A stretch of 64,000 nt of DNA from Gemmatimonadales bacterium (GCA_009840115.1 VXOJ01000010.1:1-64000); one strand, 5' to 3'; shown: positions 18,750 through 28,247, counted from the stretch's first letter. Translations and numbers: made by a program. Notes: a model not told the origin generated them from the sequence alone.

Positions 18750-20584
18750 CCGCCCGCCGGGGCCGGAGCCGTCTGCAGCGGACGGACGCCGGGCGTTGCC
18801 TCCGGCGGCAAGCCGAGCGTCTCGAGATGGCGGTCCACGATGCCGGACGCGAGCGGCACCGCCGGCGACGGGGCCCCGTCCGGATGCCCGTGCTCCACGA
18901 TCGCCGCGACCACGATGCGGGGATCGTAGGCGGGCGCGAACCCGACGAACCAGGAATGGGGCTCGCCGTGCGGGTTCTGGGCCGTGCCCGTCTTGCCGGC
19001 CAGCGTCCAGCGGGCCAGGCGGCTGCCGTACGCGGTGCCCCCGGGCTCGTTCACGACGCGCGCCAGCGCGTCGACGAGTTGGCGCCGCTGGAAATCGGGG
19101 AGATCGAACGTCCAGTCCACGCGCTGCTGCGCGAGCATCTCATCGCGCACGAGGTGAGGCTTGACGGGCGCCCTTCCCGTCGCCAGCGCCGCGTAGAACT
19201 GGGCCATCGCCAGCAGGGTCTGCGCATTTTCGCCCTGCCCGATCGCGAGGTTCCACACGACGGCTTCGGTCCACCCTCCGGGCCCCAACCGCTCGTCGTA
19301 CCACTCTCGGGAGTCGGGGAAGAGGCCCGGCCTCTCGTTCGGGAGGTCGATCCCCGTCGGGCGCCCGAAGCCGAGCTCTCCGACCCCCGCGAGGAGCGGG
19401 TCGAGACCGATCCGCTGCCCCGCCTGGTAGAACCAGACATTGCACGAGTGCTTGATCGCCTCGGAAAGGTTCAGGCGGCCGTGTCCGCTCGGCAGCCAGC
19501 AGCGGAAGTAGCGGGTGTGATACGTGAGTCCGCCGGTGCACGCGGACGGGTGGTACGTATCGATCGTGAGGTCCGCCGTCTTCATCCCGATGGAGGACAT
19601 GACGAGCTTCCACGTGGACCCCGGCGGGTAGAAAGCGTTGGATACCCGGTCCAGCATCGGCTGGTCCGGGTGTTCGCGAAGAGAGTCCCAGAGATCCAGG
19701 GGGATGCCGCCGATGAACGCGTTGGGGTCGAACGTGGGGTGGCTGTAGAGGAGGAGCACCTCTCCGGTGCGCGGGTCCAGCGCCACGACGCCGCCCCGCA
19801 TTCCTTCCGGAAACACCGAATCCGCGTACACCTGCAGGTCGAGATCGATGCCGAGGTGCAGGTCCTCTCCGGGCACCGGAGCCTGCGCCTGGGCGACCCC
19901 CAGATCCCGCACGACCGTACCCAGGGCGTTCACTTCCGTGTAACGGATCCCGTTCCGCCCGGCCAGCCTGTGCTCGTACTGCTGCTCCAGCCCCGTCTTC
20001 CCGATCGACTGGCCGGACTCGTAGCCCGCATACTCGGGCCGAGTCAGTTCCTCCGGGCTGATCTCCCCCACGTATCCGATCATGTGCGCGACGGCGGGCC
20101 CCGTTGGGTAGCGCCGGCGCGGCCTCTGATCCACGACCACGCGCCGAAACCGGGGCCGACGTTCCTCGATGAACGCGACCTGCTCGAAGTTCGCGTTCTC
20201 GCGCACGACCAGAGCCTCGCCGGGACGTTCCCGGTTGCGCGACAGCAGCGCGGCGCGGCGCTCGGGCGACAGGTCCAGCCGCTCCGCGAGGCGATCGAGT
20301 CCGGCCGAGATGGAATCACGGGGCCCGGGAAGCATCGACACGTCGTACCCCGGCACGTTGTCCGCGATGGCCCGACCATACCGGTCGTAGATGGTCCCGC
20401 GCGGGGCCGGCACGGTGATCGTCCGCAGCCGGTTCTCGCTCGAAAGGAGCGTGTACAACTCGGTGCTGAAGATCTGGAGATTGATGAACCCGGCGGCGAC
20501 GATCGAGAGGCAGAAGAAGACCGCGCCCGCCGCCCAGCGGCTTCGCTGTCTCCGAATCGAGCGGAGTTCGTTGTCCCCCTTCAC
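18746..20584 (-). CDS. mrdA: Penicillin-binding protein 2 (elongasome transpeptidase)
   Basis: Class B PBP that cross-links peptidoglycan during elongation with RodA. The 612-residue product has one N-terminal transmembrane helix (AGAVFFCLSIVAAGFINLQI), a dimerisation domain starting NRLRTITVPAPRGTIYDR, and a transpeptidase domain. The domain carries the catalytic SxxK as STWK in YPPGSTWKLV, SxN as SCN in KHSCNVWFY and KTG in LAGKTGTAQNP. I chose the GTG at 20584, ten bases after mreD, with GAAGGGG upstream; a TTG at 20614 would overlap mreD. The Trp in STWK replaces the more usual Phe and should be harmless. Confidence 0.95.
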   Translation of the reverse strand: MKGDNELRSIRRQRSRWAAGAVFFCLSIVAAGFINLQIFSTELYTLLSSENRLRTITVPAPRGTIYDRYGRAIADNVPGYDVSMLPGPRDSISAGLDRLAERLDLSPERRAALLSRNRERPGEALVVRENANFEQVAFIEERRPRFRRVVVDQRPRRRYPTGPAVAHMIGYVGEISPEELTRPEYAGYESGQSIGKTGLEQQYEHRLAGRNGIRYTEVNALGTVVRDLGVAQAQAPVPGEDLHLGIDLDLQVYADSVFPEGMRGGVVALDPRTGEVLLLYSHPTFDPNAFIGGIPLDLWDSLREHPDQPMLDRVSNAFYPPGSTWKLVMSSIGMKTADLTIDTYHPSACTGGLTYHTRYFRCWLPSGHGRLNLSEAIKHSCNVWFYQAGQRIGLDPLLAGVGELGFGRPTGIDLPNERPGLFPDSREWYDERLGPGGWTEAVVWNLAIGQGENAQTLLAMAQFYAALATGRAPVKPHLVRDEMLAQQRVDWTFDLPDFQRRQLVDALARVVNEPGGTAYGSRLARWTLAGKTGTAQNPHGEPHSWFVGFAPAYDPRIVVAAIVEHGHPDGAPSPAVPLASGIVDRHLETLGLPPEATPGVRPLQTAPAPAGG

Positions 20585-20594
20585 GTCATCCCCT

Positions 20595-21056
20595 TCACCT
20601 CGTGACCGCCGCAACCAGCCTTGTCGCGGCCCAGCAGACCGCCGTGGTCAGCGCGGCCGATCCGGCGCCGTGGACGAGCAGGGTGCCTGCCGACGTATCT
20701 CCGACGACGAAGATCGTGACCGCAAACCGCAGCAACCACGTCCCGAAAAAGACGAAGACCGGCGTCGCGTAATCCGAATCAGAATAGATCAGGCGCCGCA
20801 CCCATCCGACGAGCGCCCCCGTCAGTGAGAAGAGTAACATCGTGAGGCCCATCGGTCCCAGCGAGATCGACGCTTCCATGAGGCCGATCACGCACCCGAA
20901 GCCGGCGGCCCGTCCCCAGCGGAGCCGCAGCGAGCTCAGAATCAACCCGCCCGCCAGGAGGTCGGGCGCGATCGGCCACCGGCTCCAGAGCGGATGAAGG
21001 GCGAAGTGCAGGACCAGCAGAAGCGCGGCGACGAACCACTTCCCCGCCGGACTCAT
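20595..21056 (-). CDS. mreD: Rod shape-determining protein MreD
   Basis: Integral membrane component of the elongasome. The 153-residue product has five hydrophobic segments (for example FVAALLLVLHFALHP and GLTMLLFSLTGALVGWV) and the MreD-like AAGFGCVIGLMEASISLGPMG region. Sequence conservation in this family is low, so the call rests on the hydrophobic pattern, the length and its place between mreC and the PBP2 gene. The ATG overlaps the mreC stop by 4 bases. Confidence 0.88.
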   Translation of the reverse strand: MSPAGKWFVAALLLVLHFALHPLWSRWPIAPDLLAGGLILSSLRLRWGRAAGFGCVIGLMEASISLGPMGLTMLLFSLTGALVGWVRRLIYSDSDYATPVFVFFGTWLLRFAVTIFVVGDTSAGTLLVHGAGSAALTTAVCWAATRLVAAVTR

Positions 21057-21946
21057 CGACGGGCCGAAGCCGTGTCCGGCGGCTCAGGATCGAGTTCCAC
21101 CGGAGCGGACGCCGCGTCCGCTTCGACGTCTTCCGGCAGCGGCGGCCGATTCCACACGAACACGTCCCTGACTTCCTCCGGACGCACGGATGGCTCAACG
21201 ACGTAGCGCTTCATCCAGCCCGCCTCCGGCTCGTCGGGTTCGCGGATGCGCCCCACCGGCACGCCCGGCGGATAGACACCGGCGATCCCGGTCGTGACCA
21301 GCAGAGTCCCCACCGGAATGTCCGCCTGGAAGGGCGCGCCCTCGAGGAGGAGCACCGGTTGCCCTCCGTCCGCGCGCAGCGGCCGCACGAACCCCGACAC
21401 GCCTTCCCCTTCGGCCAGAACGCTGACCCGAAAGTCGGGATGGCTCCAGAATTCGCCCCTTCCCCCCCGTCCGTGAGGCGCTCTCACGACCCCGACCAGG
21501 CCGATGCCGGTGAAGACGCCGACCGGAAACTCACGACCCCGAAAGTCGGGTCCCGACAACACGAACAGATCCGGATTGCCGACCTGTGGGCGTCCCGGGT
21601 AGACGACCGCCGGCGCGGCCGAGCCCGCGGGGAGTGCCGCGAGATCCCGCCCGCGCGGCGCTTCCCCGACCGGCGCCGGGCGGTCCCGGTAGCGCAGCAG
21701 GAGTTCCGTGAGCGAGTCCCGTTCCGCCAGCAGGCCCTCGACACGGCTCTCGACCTGGCCGCGCTCGGCGGCGAGGCGGTGGAGCAGCAGGAACGGGTAG
21801 AGCGCGGTGGCGCGGACCGCGGACTCCACCTGGCTCTGATGTGCGCTGGACAGACCCGCGGCGATGCCGCTGAGGATGAGGGCGAGAGAGAAGACGATGA
21901 CATCGAGCGGCCCGCGACGCGGCGGCCGGACGCCCTGAACACTCAC
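21053..21946 (-). CDS. mreC: Rod shape-determining protein MreC
   Basis: Bitopic periplasmic protein linking MreB to PBP2. The 297-residue product has a short cytoplasmic tail, one transmembrane helix (LDVIVFSLALILSGIAAGL), a coiled-coil region about residues 40-90 and a two-beta-barrel periplasmic domain (FTGIGLVGVV through DIPVGTLLVTTGIAGVYPPG, the usual C-terminal signature). The last 30 residues are acidic and Pro-rich and look disordered. GTG start at 21946, 27 bases after mreB. Confidence 0.92.
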   Translation of the reverse strand: MSVQGVRPPRRGPLDVIVFSLALILSGIAAGLSSAHQSQVESAVRATALYPFLLLHRLAAERGQVESRVEGLLAERDSLTELLLRYRDRPAPVGEAPRGRDLAALPAGSAAPAVVYPGRPQVGNPDLFVLSGPDFRGREFPVGVFTGIGLVGVVRAPHGRGGRGEFWSHPDFRVSVLAEGEGVSGFVRPLRADGGQPVLLLEGAPFQADIPVGTLLVTTGIAGVYPPGVPVGRIREPDEPEAGWMKRYVVEPSVRPEEVRDVFVWNRPPLPEDVEADAASAPVELDPEPPDTASARR

Positions 21947-21973
21947 GGGCGGCGATTCAGCAGGGACTCGGCG

Positions 21974-23008
21974 TCAACTCGTGAGCACTCCACGATACCG
22001 TCCGAATTCCTCGAGGATCTTCCCGCAGCCCCGAACGACGCAGGTAAGCGGTTCCGCATCGACGTGGATCGGGAGCCCCGTTTCTTCGCCGAGCAGCGTA
22101 TCCAGCCCTCGCACCAGGGCGCCGCCCCCCGTCATCACGACACCCCGGTCCACGATATCGGAGGCAAGTTCCGGCGGCGTGATCTCGAGCGCCCTCCGGA
22201 CCGCGGCCACGATCTGCTGGATCGGCTCCTGAAGGCACTCGCGGACCTCGGCCGAATGGACCCGCACGGTCTTCGGAATGCCGGAGACGAGGTCCCGCCC
22301 CTTGACCAGCATCTCCTTGTCGTCGTCCGTGGGGTACGCCGATCCGATCTGGATCTTGACGGCTTCCGCCGTCGGCTCGCCGATGAGGAGGTTGTAGTTC
22401 TTGCGGAGGAAGGAGACGATCGTGGAGTCCAGTTCGTCGCCTCCGACGCGGATCGACGTGTCCGCGACCGACCCCGAAAGCGCGATCACCGCGATCTCGC
22501 TCGTCCCGCCCCCGACGTCGATGATCATGTTGCCGGTCGGCGTCTCCACAGGAAGTCCGACGCCGACGGCGGCCGCCATCGGTTCCGCCACCATGTAGAC
22601 TTCCTTGGCGCCGGCGGCGTGCGCGCTGGACCGGACGGCCCGGCGCTCGAGTTCCGTAATGCCGGACGGCACGCCGACCACGACGAGCGGCCGGATCTTG
22701 AAGAGCCGCGTGGTCATCACTTCCTTGAGGAAGTAGCGGATCATCATCTCGGTGATGTCCACGTCCGCGATGACCCCGTCCTTCAGCGGCCGAACCGCTT
22801 CGATCCCGCTTGGCGTGCGGCCGAGCATGCGCTTGGCGGCGAGGCCGATCCCTTCGATGCGGCCGGTTTCCTTTCGGACCGCGACGACGGACGGTTCGTT
22901 GAGGACGATGCCCTCGCCTTCGACGTGTACGAGGGTGTTCGCGGTCCCCAGGTCCACTCCGATCTTGCTGATCGGCAGGAAGTTACCGCGCAGCGACCAC
23001 TTTCCCAT
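21974..23008 (-). CDS. mreB: Rod shape-determining protein MreB
   Basis: Bacterial actin homologue that positions the sidewall synthesis machinery. The 344-residue product contains the actin-family phosphate 1 motif KIGVDLGTANTLVHV near residue 15, the phosphate 2 motif IIDVGGGTSEIAV and the adenosine motif VVMTGGGALVRGLD. Length and motif order are normal. It is the first gene of the mre-mrd cluster and is preceded by a 182-base gap that should contain its promoter, so the cell is expected to be rod shaped or at least to elongate laterally. Confidence 0.97.
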   Translation of the reverse strand: MGKWSLRGNFLPISKIGVDLGTANTLVHVEGEGIVLNEPSVVAVRKETGRIEGIGLAAKRMLGRTPSGIEAVRPLKDGVIADVDITEMMIRYFLKEVMTTRLFKIRPLVVVGVPSGITELERRAVRSSAHAAGAKEVYMVAEPMAAAVGVGLPVETPTGNMIIDVGGGTSEIAVIALSGSVADTSIRVGGDELDSTIVSFLRKNYNLLIGEPTAEAVKIQIGSAYPTDDDKEMLVKGRDLVSGIPKTVRVHSAEVRECLQEPIQQIVAAVRRALEITPPELASDIVDRGVVMTGGGALVRGLDTLLGEETGLPIHVDAEPLTCVVRGCGKILEEFGRYRGVLTS

Positions 23009-23084
23009 CTAGCAGGCCGCCCTTCCGGGCCGGCGCGGGATCGGTGGGCTGAAGGACACGGGAGGGACACCTCCAGGGCGGCGA

Positions 23085-23114
23085 ATCGTACCGGAAACTG
23101 CCAATCCGGGTGAA
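23085..23114 (-). promoter_or_regulatory. Possible mreB promoter
   Basis: Read on the minus strand, TTCACC (23114-23109) and TACGAT (23090-23085) are 18 bases apart, about 80 bases upstream of mreB. Both boxes are partial matches, so this is a weak candidate. Confidence 0.3.
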
Positions 23115-23134
23115 GGACGCCGAAATGTAAACGC

Positions 23135-23154
23135 ACTTTCGGACACAGGAAAGT
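23135..23154. promoter_or_regulatory. Inverted repeat ACTTTC-N8-GAAAGT between ald and mreB
   Basis: A perfect 6-base inverted repeat with an 8-base spacer lies upstream of the candidate mreB promoter. It is unusually AT-rich for this region, so it may be an operator or a short RNA hairpin after ald. Only the symmetry is seen directly. Confidence 0.3.
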
Positions 23155-23190
23155 CGCCTCCCGGGGCCGCCCACTCCCGGCCGCCCGGAC

Positions 23191-24306
23191 TCACGCGGAG
23201 AGCGCCTCGAGGGGCGCGTGTCCGAGATCGAACGCCTGCGCGACGGCCTCGTACGTGACCTGACCCTCCGCGATGTTGACCCCCAGGGCGAGATCCGGAT
23301 CCTCGTCGCACGCGACCTTCCACCCTCGATTCGCCAGGCGCAGGACGTAGGGGAACGTCGCGTTCGTCAGGGCCAGCGTGGACGTCCGCGGGACGGCCCC
23401 CGGCATGTTCGCCACGCAATAGTGGATGACGCCGTGGACGGTGTAGGTGGGGTCGTTGTGCGTGGTCGGGCGCGCGGACTCCACGCAGCCGCCCTGATCC
23501 ACGGCCACGTCGACGATCACGGAACCGTCCTTCATCCGCCGCAGGTCGTCGTGCCGCACGAGCTTCGGCGCCTTCCCGCCGGGGACGAGCACGGCGCCGA
23601 TCACGACGTCCGCGCGTTCGATCTGCTCAAGGATCGAGTGCCGGTTCGAGTAGAGCGTGTCCACGTTGGCGGGCATGACCTCCGCGAGGTATCGGAGACG
23701 CGGGAGATTGACGTCCAGGACCGTCACGTGGGCACCGAAACCCGCCGCGATCGTCGCCGCGTTCGCGCCGACGACCCCTCCCCCGAGGATGACGACCTCG
23801 GCCGGGAGCACCCCCGGCACGCCGCCGAGCAGGATCCCATACCCGCCCGCTACGCGCTCCAGGTTCTTCGCGGCCTGCTGGATCGCCATCCGACCCGCCA
23901 CTTCGGACATCGGCGTGAGAAGCGGGAGTTCGCCCGTCGGAAGCTGGACCGTCTCGTAGGCGATCGCGACGCAACCGCTTTCCAGCGTACGGTGGGTGAG
24001 GCGTTCGTCGGCCGCGAAGTGGAAGTACGTGAAGATGACCTGGTCGCGCCGCATCCGGGCGTATTCGGGTTCGATGGGCTCCTTGACCTTGACGATGAGC
24101 TCGGCCCGGCCCCATACCTCGTCCGCCGAATCCAGCATCTCGGCCCCCGCGGCGACGTACATGTCATCCGGAAAGCCGCTGCGCAGGCCCGCGTCGCGTT
24201 CGACGCACACGGTGTGCCCGGCCGCGACGAGCGCGGTGGCGCCGGCTGGAACGAGGGCCACGCGACTCTCGTCCGCCTTTATCTCCTTCGGTACGCCAAC
24301 GATCAT
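23191..24306 (-). CDS. ald: Alanine dehydrogenase
   Basis: NAD-dependent enzyme interconverting L-alanine and pyruvate plus ammonia. The 371-residue product starts MIVGVPKEIKADESRVALVP, as in the family, has the catalytic Lys/His region (FTYFHFAADERLT), the Rossmann motif VVILGGGVVGANAATIAAGF near 170 and the C-terminal TTHNDPTYTVHGVIHYCVANMPGAVPRTST stretch, which is nearly invariant. The ATG at 24306 is preceded by GGGAGGG. It follows the M16 peptidase gene by 22 bases and probably shares its transcript. Confidence 0.97.
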   Translation of the reverse strand: MIVGVPKEIKADESRVALVPAGATALVAAGHTVCVERDAGLRSGFPDDMYVAAGAEMLDSADEVWGRAELIVKVKEPIEPEYARMRRDQVIFTYFHFAADERLTHRTLESGCVAIAYETVQLPTGELPLLTPMSEVAGRMAIQQAAKNLERVAGGYGILLGGVPGVLPAEVVILGGGVVGANAATIAAGFGAHVTVLDVNLPRLRYLAEVMPANVDTLYSNRHSILEQIERADVVIGAVLVPGGKAPKLVRHDDLRRMKDGSVIVDVAVDQGGCVESARPTTHNDPTYTVHGVIHYCVANMPGAVPRTSTLALTNATFPYVLRLANRGWKVACDEDPDLALGVNIAEGQVTYEAVAQAFDLGHAPLEALSA

Positions 24307-24328
24307 TGGGTTCCCTCCCGGGGGACGC

Positions 24329-25603
24329 TCAGGTCGCGTCTGTTGCGGTGCGCCCCGGCGCGTGGCCGGGCGCCAGCTCGAGGGTCGCGAGCCGTTCGGG
24401 TGCGAAGTATGCGGCGGCTTCGAGGCACCGCTCGCGGTCGACCGCATCGATACTCCTCGCCACCTCGTCCAGAGTGCGATACTCGTGGCCGTAGAGGGCG
24501 ATGCCGGCAAGCCGGTTCATTCGGCTTGCGGGCGATTCGAGCGAGATGAGGAACTGTCCCTTCAACTGACTGCGGGTGTCGTCCAGTTCCTGGCGCGTCA
24601 ATCCCTCCCGCGCCAGAAGGGCGAGTTCCTCCTCCACCGCCTCGCGCGCCTCCTCCGCGGTCTCGGGCCGGGTCCCGACGTAGGCGCCGACGTGGCCCGC
24701 CTGCGCGTGAAACCCGTGGAAGCTGTACACGGCGTAGGCGAGACCGCGCGTTTCCCGGATTCGCTGGAAGAGCCGCGAACTCATTCCACCCCCGAGGGCG
24801 GTCGCCGTGACGTGGAGGGCGTAGCGAAGGGGGTCGCGGTACGGAACGGAGAGTCCTCCCGTCACGATGTGCGTCTGCCGACCGCCTTCCCGTCGCATGC
24901 GCCGGAAGCCCGACTCGCCGACCGGGGCCGGCGGGTCCGCGGGGGCGGGGGCGGCGGCCCGGCGGGGGAGCCAGCGCGCCAGCCCCTCCACGAGGTCCTC
25001 GTGCTCCACCGCTCCCGCCGCCGCCACGACCACGTTTCCCGGCCGGTACGCGCGATCGTGCACTTTCGCCAGCGCGGACACGGAAAGCGCCCGCACCGAC
25101 GCACGGGTGCCGAGGATCGGTTCGCCGTACGGATGCCCGCCGTAGAGAGCGCGCGCGTGCTCCTCGAAGACGATGTCCTCCGGAACTTCCGCCGCGGCCG
25201 CGATCTCTTCCAGAACGACCTCTCGTTCCACCTCCAGGTCCTGTCCGGAGAGCCGCGGAAAGAAGGCGAGATCGCACAGCACGTCGAGGGCGACGCCGAG
25301 CGCCCCCGCCGGTATCCGCGCCTGGAACGCGGTGAACTCGTGGGTCGTATACGCGTCCAGGGCGCCGCCGAGCCGCTCCAGTTCCCAGGCGAGATCGCGC
25401 GCGGAGCGCCGGTGCGTCCCCTTGAAGACCATGTGCTCGAGCAGATGGGATGCGCCGCCGTGCTCGGCATCCTCATGAACGCGGCCCTGCCGCACCCAGA
25501 GGCCGATGGCGACGGAGCGCACGGAATCCATGCGCTCGCTGAGCACGATGGGGCCATCCGGGAGGCACGTTCGGTACACCTCCCGGTCGAGCCGGCCTGC
25601 CAT
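24329..25603 (-). CDS. M16 family zinc peptidase (processing-peptidase-like)
   Basis: Insulinase-superfamily metalloprotease. The 424-residue product has the inverted zinc motif HxxEH in SHLLEHMVFKG near residue 53 and the third ligand downstream in EREVVLEEI, and the C-terminal M16C half with SRLFQRIRETRGLAYAVYSF. This is the single-repeat, mitochondrial-processing-peptidase-like type found next to pnp and rpsO in many bacteria. It lacks a signal peptide, so it is probably cytoplasmic. It is separated from pnp by a 68-base gap with a hairpin and followed by ald. The substrate is unknown. Confidence 0.93.
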   Translation of the reverse strand: MAGRLDREVYRTCLPDGPIVLSERMDSVRSVAIGLWVRQGRVHEDAEHGGASHLLEHMVFKGTHRRSARDLAWELERLGGALDAYTTHEFTAFQARIPAGALGVALDVLCDLAFFPRLSGQDLEVEREVVLEEIAAAAEVPEDIVFEEHARALYGGHPYGEPILGTRASVRALSVSALAKVHDRAYRPGNVVVAAAGAVEHEDLVEGLARWLPRRAAAPAPADPPAPVGESGFRRMRREGGRQTHIVTGGLSVPYRDPLRYALHVTATALGGGMSSRLFQRIRETRGLAYAVYSFHGFHAQAGHVGAYVGTRPETAEEAREAVEEELALLAREGLTRQELDDTRSQLKGQFLISLESPASRMNRLAGIALYGHEYRTLDEVARSIDAVDRERCLEAAAYFAPERLATLELAPGHAPGRTATDAT

Positions 25604-25629
25604 TCCGAGTGCCGGCCGCAGATCCCGGG

Positions 25630-25653
25630 CCGGCCCGCGCGCAGGCGGGCCGG
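25630..25653 (-). terminator. Hairpin between pnp and the M16 peptidase gene
   Basis: A perfect 9-base stem (25630-25638 with 25645-25653) and 6-base loop directly follow pnp. No U-tract is present, so partial termination or protection of the pnp 3' end are both possible. Confidence 0.45.
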
Positions 25654-25671
25654 AACACGACGTGATCAGGC

Positions 25672-27762
25672 CTACTCGGCGGGGGCGAGGGCCGCGCGCC
25701 GCGAGAGCTTGAGACGGCCGCGGTCATCCACGGCGAGCAGCTTCACCTTCACCTCGTCGCCCGGGCTCACCACATCCTCCGTCTTGGCGGTGCGGCCTTC
25801 CTCGAGTTCCGAGATGTGACACAGGCCCTCCACCCCGGGGATGATCTCGACGAAGGCCCCGAAGTCCGTCGTGTTCTTCACGACGCCGCGGTAGATCCGC
25901 CCGACTTCCGGCTCCTGAACGATGCCTTCCACCATCTCGCGCGCATGCTGCGCCCCCGCGCCCGAAGGTGCCGCGATGGTGACCGTGCCGGAGTCGTCGA
26001 TGTTGACCTCGGTGCCCGTCTCCTCCTGGATCATCCGGATCGTCTTGCCCTTCGGCCCGATGACCTCGCCGATCTTCTGGGGGTTGATCTGCAGGGTGAC
26101 GATCCGAGGCGCGTGCGGCGACATTTCCTCGCGGGCCGCTTCAAGCGTCTCGTTCATCGCGGCGAGGATCCGCAGCCGGGCATCGCGCGCCCGGGCCAGG
26201 GCCTCGCGCAGCGTGTCGACGGAGAGTCCGTCGGCCTTGATGTCCATCTGGACGGCCGTGATCCCGCGCTCGGTCCCGGCGACCTTGAAGTCCATGTCGC
26301 CGAGGGCGTCCTCCACGCCGAGGATGTCGGTGAGGATCTCGACCTGGTCGCCCTCCTTGATGAGCCCCATCGCGATCCCCGCGCACGGGGCCCGCATCGG
26401 CACTCCGGCATCCATCAGGGAGAGCGATCCGCCGCAGACCGAAGCCATCGAGCTCGACCCGTTCGATTCCAGGATATCGGAGACGACGCGGATCGTGTAC
26501 GGGAAGTCCTCGTACGCCGGCAGGAGCGCCTGAAGCGCGCGCTCGGCCAGCATTCCGTGTCCCGTCTCGCGGCGGCTCGTACCCCGGAACATCCGCACTT
26601 CGCCCGTCGAAAAACCGGGGAAGTTGTAGTGGAGCATGAAGGACTTCGAGGTCTCTTCGCGCACGTCCACCGAGTCGATTCGCTGCTCGTCCCTGACCGT
26701 CCCGAGCGTGGTCACGGCCAGCGCCTGCGTCTGCCCCCGGGTGAAGAGCGCCGAACCGTGCGTTCGCGGCAGGAGGCCGACATCGCACGTGATGTCGCGA
26801 ACGTCGTCCATGCCGCGGCCGTCGATCCGCTCTCCGTCCTCGAGGATGCGCCGGCGCATCGTCTCCTTCTCGAGCTTTCGCAGCGCCGCGCCGACATCAC
26901 CGCCGCAATCGGGGTAATCCGCCTCGAGTCGCGCGGTCACCTCTTCGCGAAGGGCGGACAGGGCGCGTCCGCGCTCCTCCTTGTCCGCGATCCGCAATGC
27001 GTCTCCCACGCGCCCGGCCGCCTGGTCCGTGACCTTCGCCACGACTTCCGGGTCGGGCCCGACGGGCTCGTACTCGAACGTCTCCGCGGCTCCCGCCATC
27101 CGAACCAGTTCCCGCTGGAGCCCGATGAGTTCGACGATCGCAGCCTGTCCCACGCGCATCGCCTCGAGGAACTCGTCTTCGGTGGCTTCGAGACAGGCGC
27201 CCTCGACCATCACGATCGATTCCTCGGATCCGGCGACGACGATCTCCAGGTCGCACATCTCGAGGTCATCGAAAGTCGGGTTGACGAGCCACTCGCCCTC
27301 GCGGCGGGCGACCCGGACGCCGGAGATCGGCCCGTTCCACGGGATCGGGGACAGGAGGAGGGCCGTCGACGCCCCGAGCATGCCGATGACGTCCGCGTCG
27401 TTCTCCTGGTCCGCGGAGATGATGAAACAGACGACCTGGGTGTCGTTCCGGTAGTCCGCCGGGAAGAGCGGCCGGAGAGGCCGGTCGATCTGCCGCGCCG
27501 AGACCGTCTCCTTCTCGCCGGGCCGGGTTTCCCGCTTGATGAACCCGCCGGGGAACTTGCCGGCGGCGTAGGTCTTCTCGCGGTACTCGACCGTGAGAGG
27601 AAAGAAGGGGAGATGCGTGGGCTTGCGGTCCGCCGTGGCGGTGACGAGCACTGCGGTCTCCCCGTACTGCACATAGACGGCGCCGTCGGCCTGCCGGGCC
27701 ATTCTGCCCGTCTCCAGGATCAGGGGCCGTCCGTGGAATTCGGTTTCAATTCGGTGTGTCAT
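25672..27762 (-). CDS. pnp: Polyribonucleotide nucleotidyltransferase
   Basis: Trimeric 3'-5' phosphorolytic exoribonuclease. The 696-residue product has two RNase PH domains (first from FHGRPLILETGRMARQADGA; second with GRGMDDVRDITCDVGLLPRTHGSALF and the FSTGEVRMFRGTSRRETGHG region), an all-helical linker, a KH domain (IGEVIGPKGKTIRMIQEETG) and an S1 domain (GRIYRGVVKNTTDFGAFVEI). Length is normal. The ATG at 27762 is preceded by a purine tract (AGAAGAAGAGA). It lies downstream of rpsO, the usual arrangement; a hairpin in the 221-base gap may be a processing site. Confidence 0.97.
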   Translation of the reverse strand: MTHRIETEFHGRPLILETGRMARQADGAVYVQYGETAVLVTATADRKPTHLPFFPLTVEYREKTYAAGKFPGGFIKRETRPGEKETVSARQIDRPLRPLFPADYRNDTQVVCFIISADQENDADVIGMLGASTALLLSPIPWNGPISGVRVARREGEWLVNPTFDDLEMCDLEIVVAGSEESIVMVEGACLEATEDEFLEAMRVGQAAIVELIGLQRELVRMAGAAETFEYEPVGPDPEVVAKVTDQAAGRVGDALRIADKEERGRALSALREEVTARLEADYPDCGGDVGAALRKLEKETMRRRILEDGERIDGRGMDDVRDITCDVGLLPRTHGSALFTRGQTQALAVTTLGTVRDEQRIDSVDVREETSKSFMLHYNFPGFSTGEVRMFRGTSRRETGHGMLAERALQALLPAYEDFPYTIRVVSDILESNGSSSMASVCGGSLSLMDAGVPMRAPCAGIAMGLIKEGDQVEILTDILGVEDALGDMDFKVAGTERGITAVQMDIKADGLSVDTLREALARARDARLRILAAMNETLEAAREEMSPHAPRIVTLQINPQKIGEVIGPKGKTIRMIQEETGTEVNIDDSGTVTIAAPSGAGAQHAREMVEGIVQEPEVGRIYRGVVKNTTDFGAFVEIIPGVEGLCHISELEEGRTAKTEDVVSPGDEVKVKLLAVDDRGRLKLSRRAALAPAE

Positions 27763-27931
27763 TCTCTTCTTCTCTTCTTTCTGCTGGTGTGGCGCCGCGG
27801 GATTCCGGGCGCCGCGCCGACCTCTCACCGGGCCGGACGCTCATTGATTTCTTTTCGACCTTGCATCGGCTTCTTCGATTCAGCGCCCCGGTTGGGGGGA
27901 TTCGGGTCGGTACGAGGGAAGGAAAACGGGG

Positions 27932-27949
27932 GGCCCGACGATGCGGGCC
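27932..27949 (-). terminator. Terminator or processing hairpin after rpsO
   Basis: GGCCCG/CGGGCC arms (27944-27949 and 27932-27937) with a 6-base loop are followed on the minus strand by CCCCGTTTTCC. It sits where Escherichia coli has the rpsO terminator and the RNase III site of the pnp leader. The short T-run suggests partial termination. Confidence 0.45.
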
Positions 27950-27983
27950 GGCGGAGGCGGTAGCTGGTCAGCCGGGCGGCGCC

Positions 27984-28247
27984 TCAACGGCGTAGCCCGA
28001 GCTCCTCGATGACCGTTCGGTAGCGGTCGAGATCCGTCCGGCGGAGGTAGTTCAGCAGTCGACGTCGGCGGCCAACCATCTTCAGCAGTCCGCGTCGACT
28101 GTGATGATCCTTGGGATGATCCCGGAAATGCCCGGTCAACTCTTCGATGCGAGCCGTGAGCAGTGCGATCTGCACCGGAGCCGACCCCTGGTCGTTCTCG
28201 CGCCGCGAGAACTTCTCTATGATTCCCTGCTTCTCTGTTTTTTCCAC
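27984..28247 (-). CDS. rpsO: 30S ribosomal protein S15
   Basis: Binds 16S rRNA in the platform and, in several bacteria, represses its own translation. The 87-residue product is complete, with [19 protein letters not shown], the conserved [19 protein letters not shown] and [11 protein letters not shown]. The start is GTG at 28247. A promoter about 100 bases upstream and a short hairpin in the predicted leader are described separately. The following gene is pnp. Confidence 0.97.
   Translation of the reverse strand: MEKTEKQGIIEKFSRRENDQGSAPVQIALLTARIEELTGHFRDHPKDHHSRRGLLKMVGRRRRLLNYLRRTDLDRYRTVIEELGLRR

Noticed and set aside
16707-18929. 740-codon open frame antisense to accD and rodA
   Set aside because: Spans two recognisable genes on the other strand and has no protein-like composition.
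25816-27963. 715-codon open frame antisense to pnp
   Set aside because: Mirror of pnp codon structure; Arg/Asp/His-rich with no motif.
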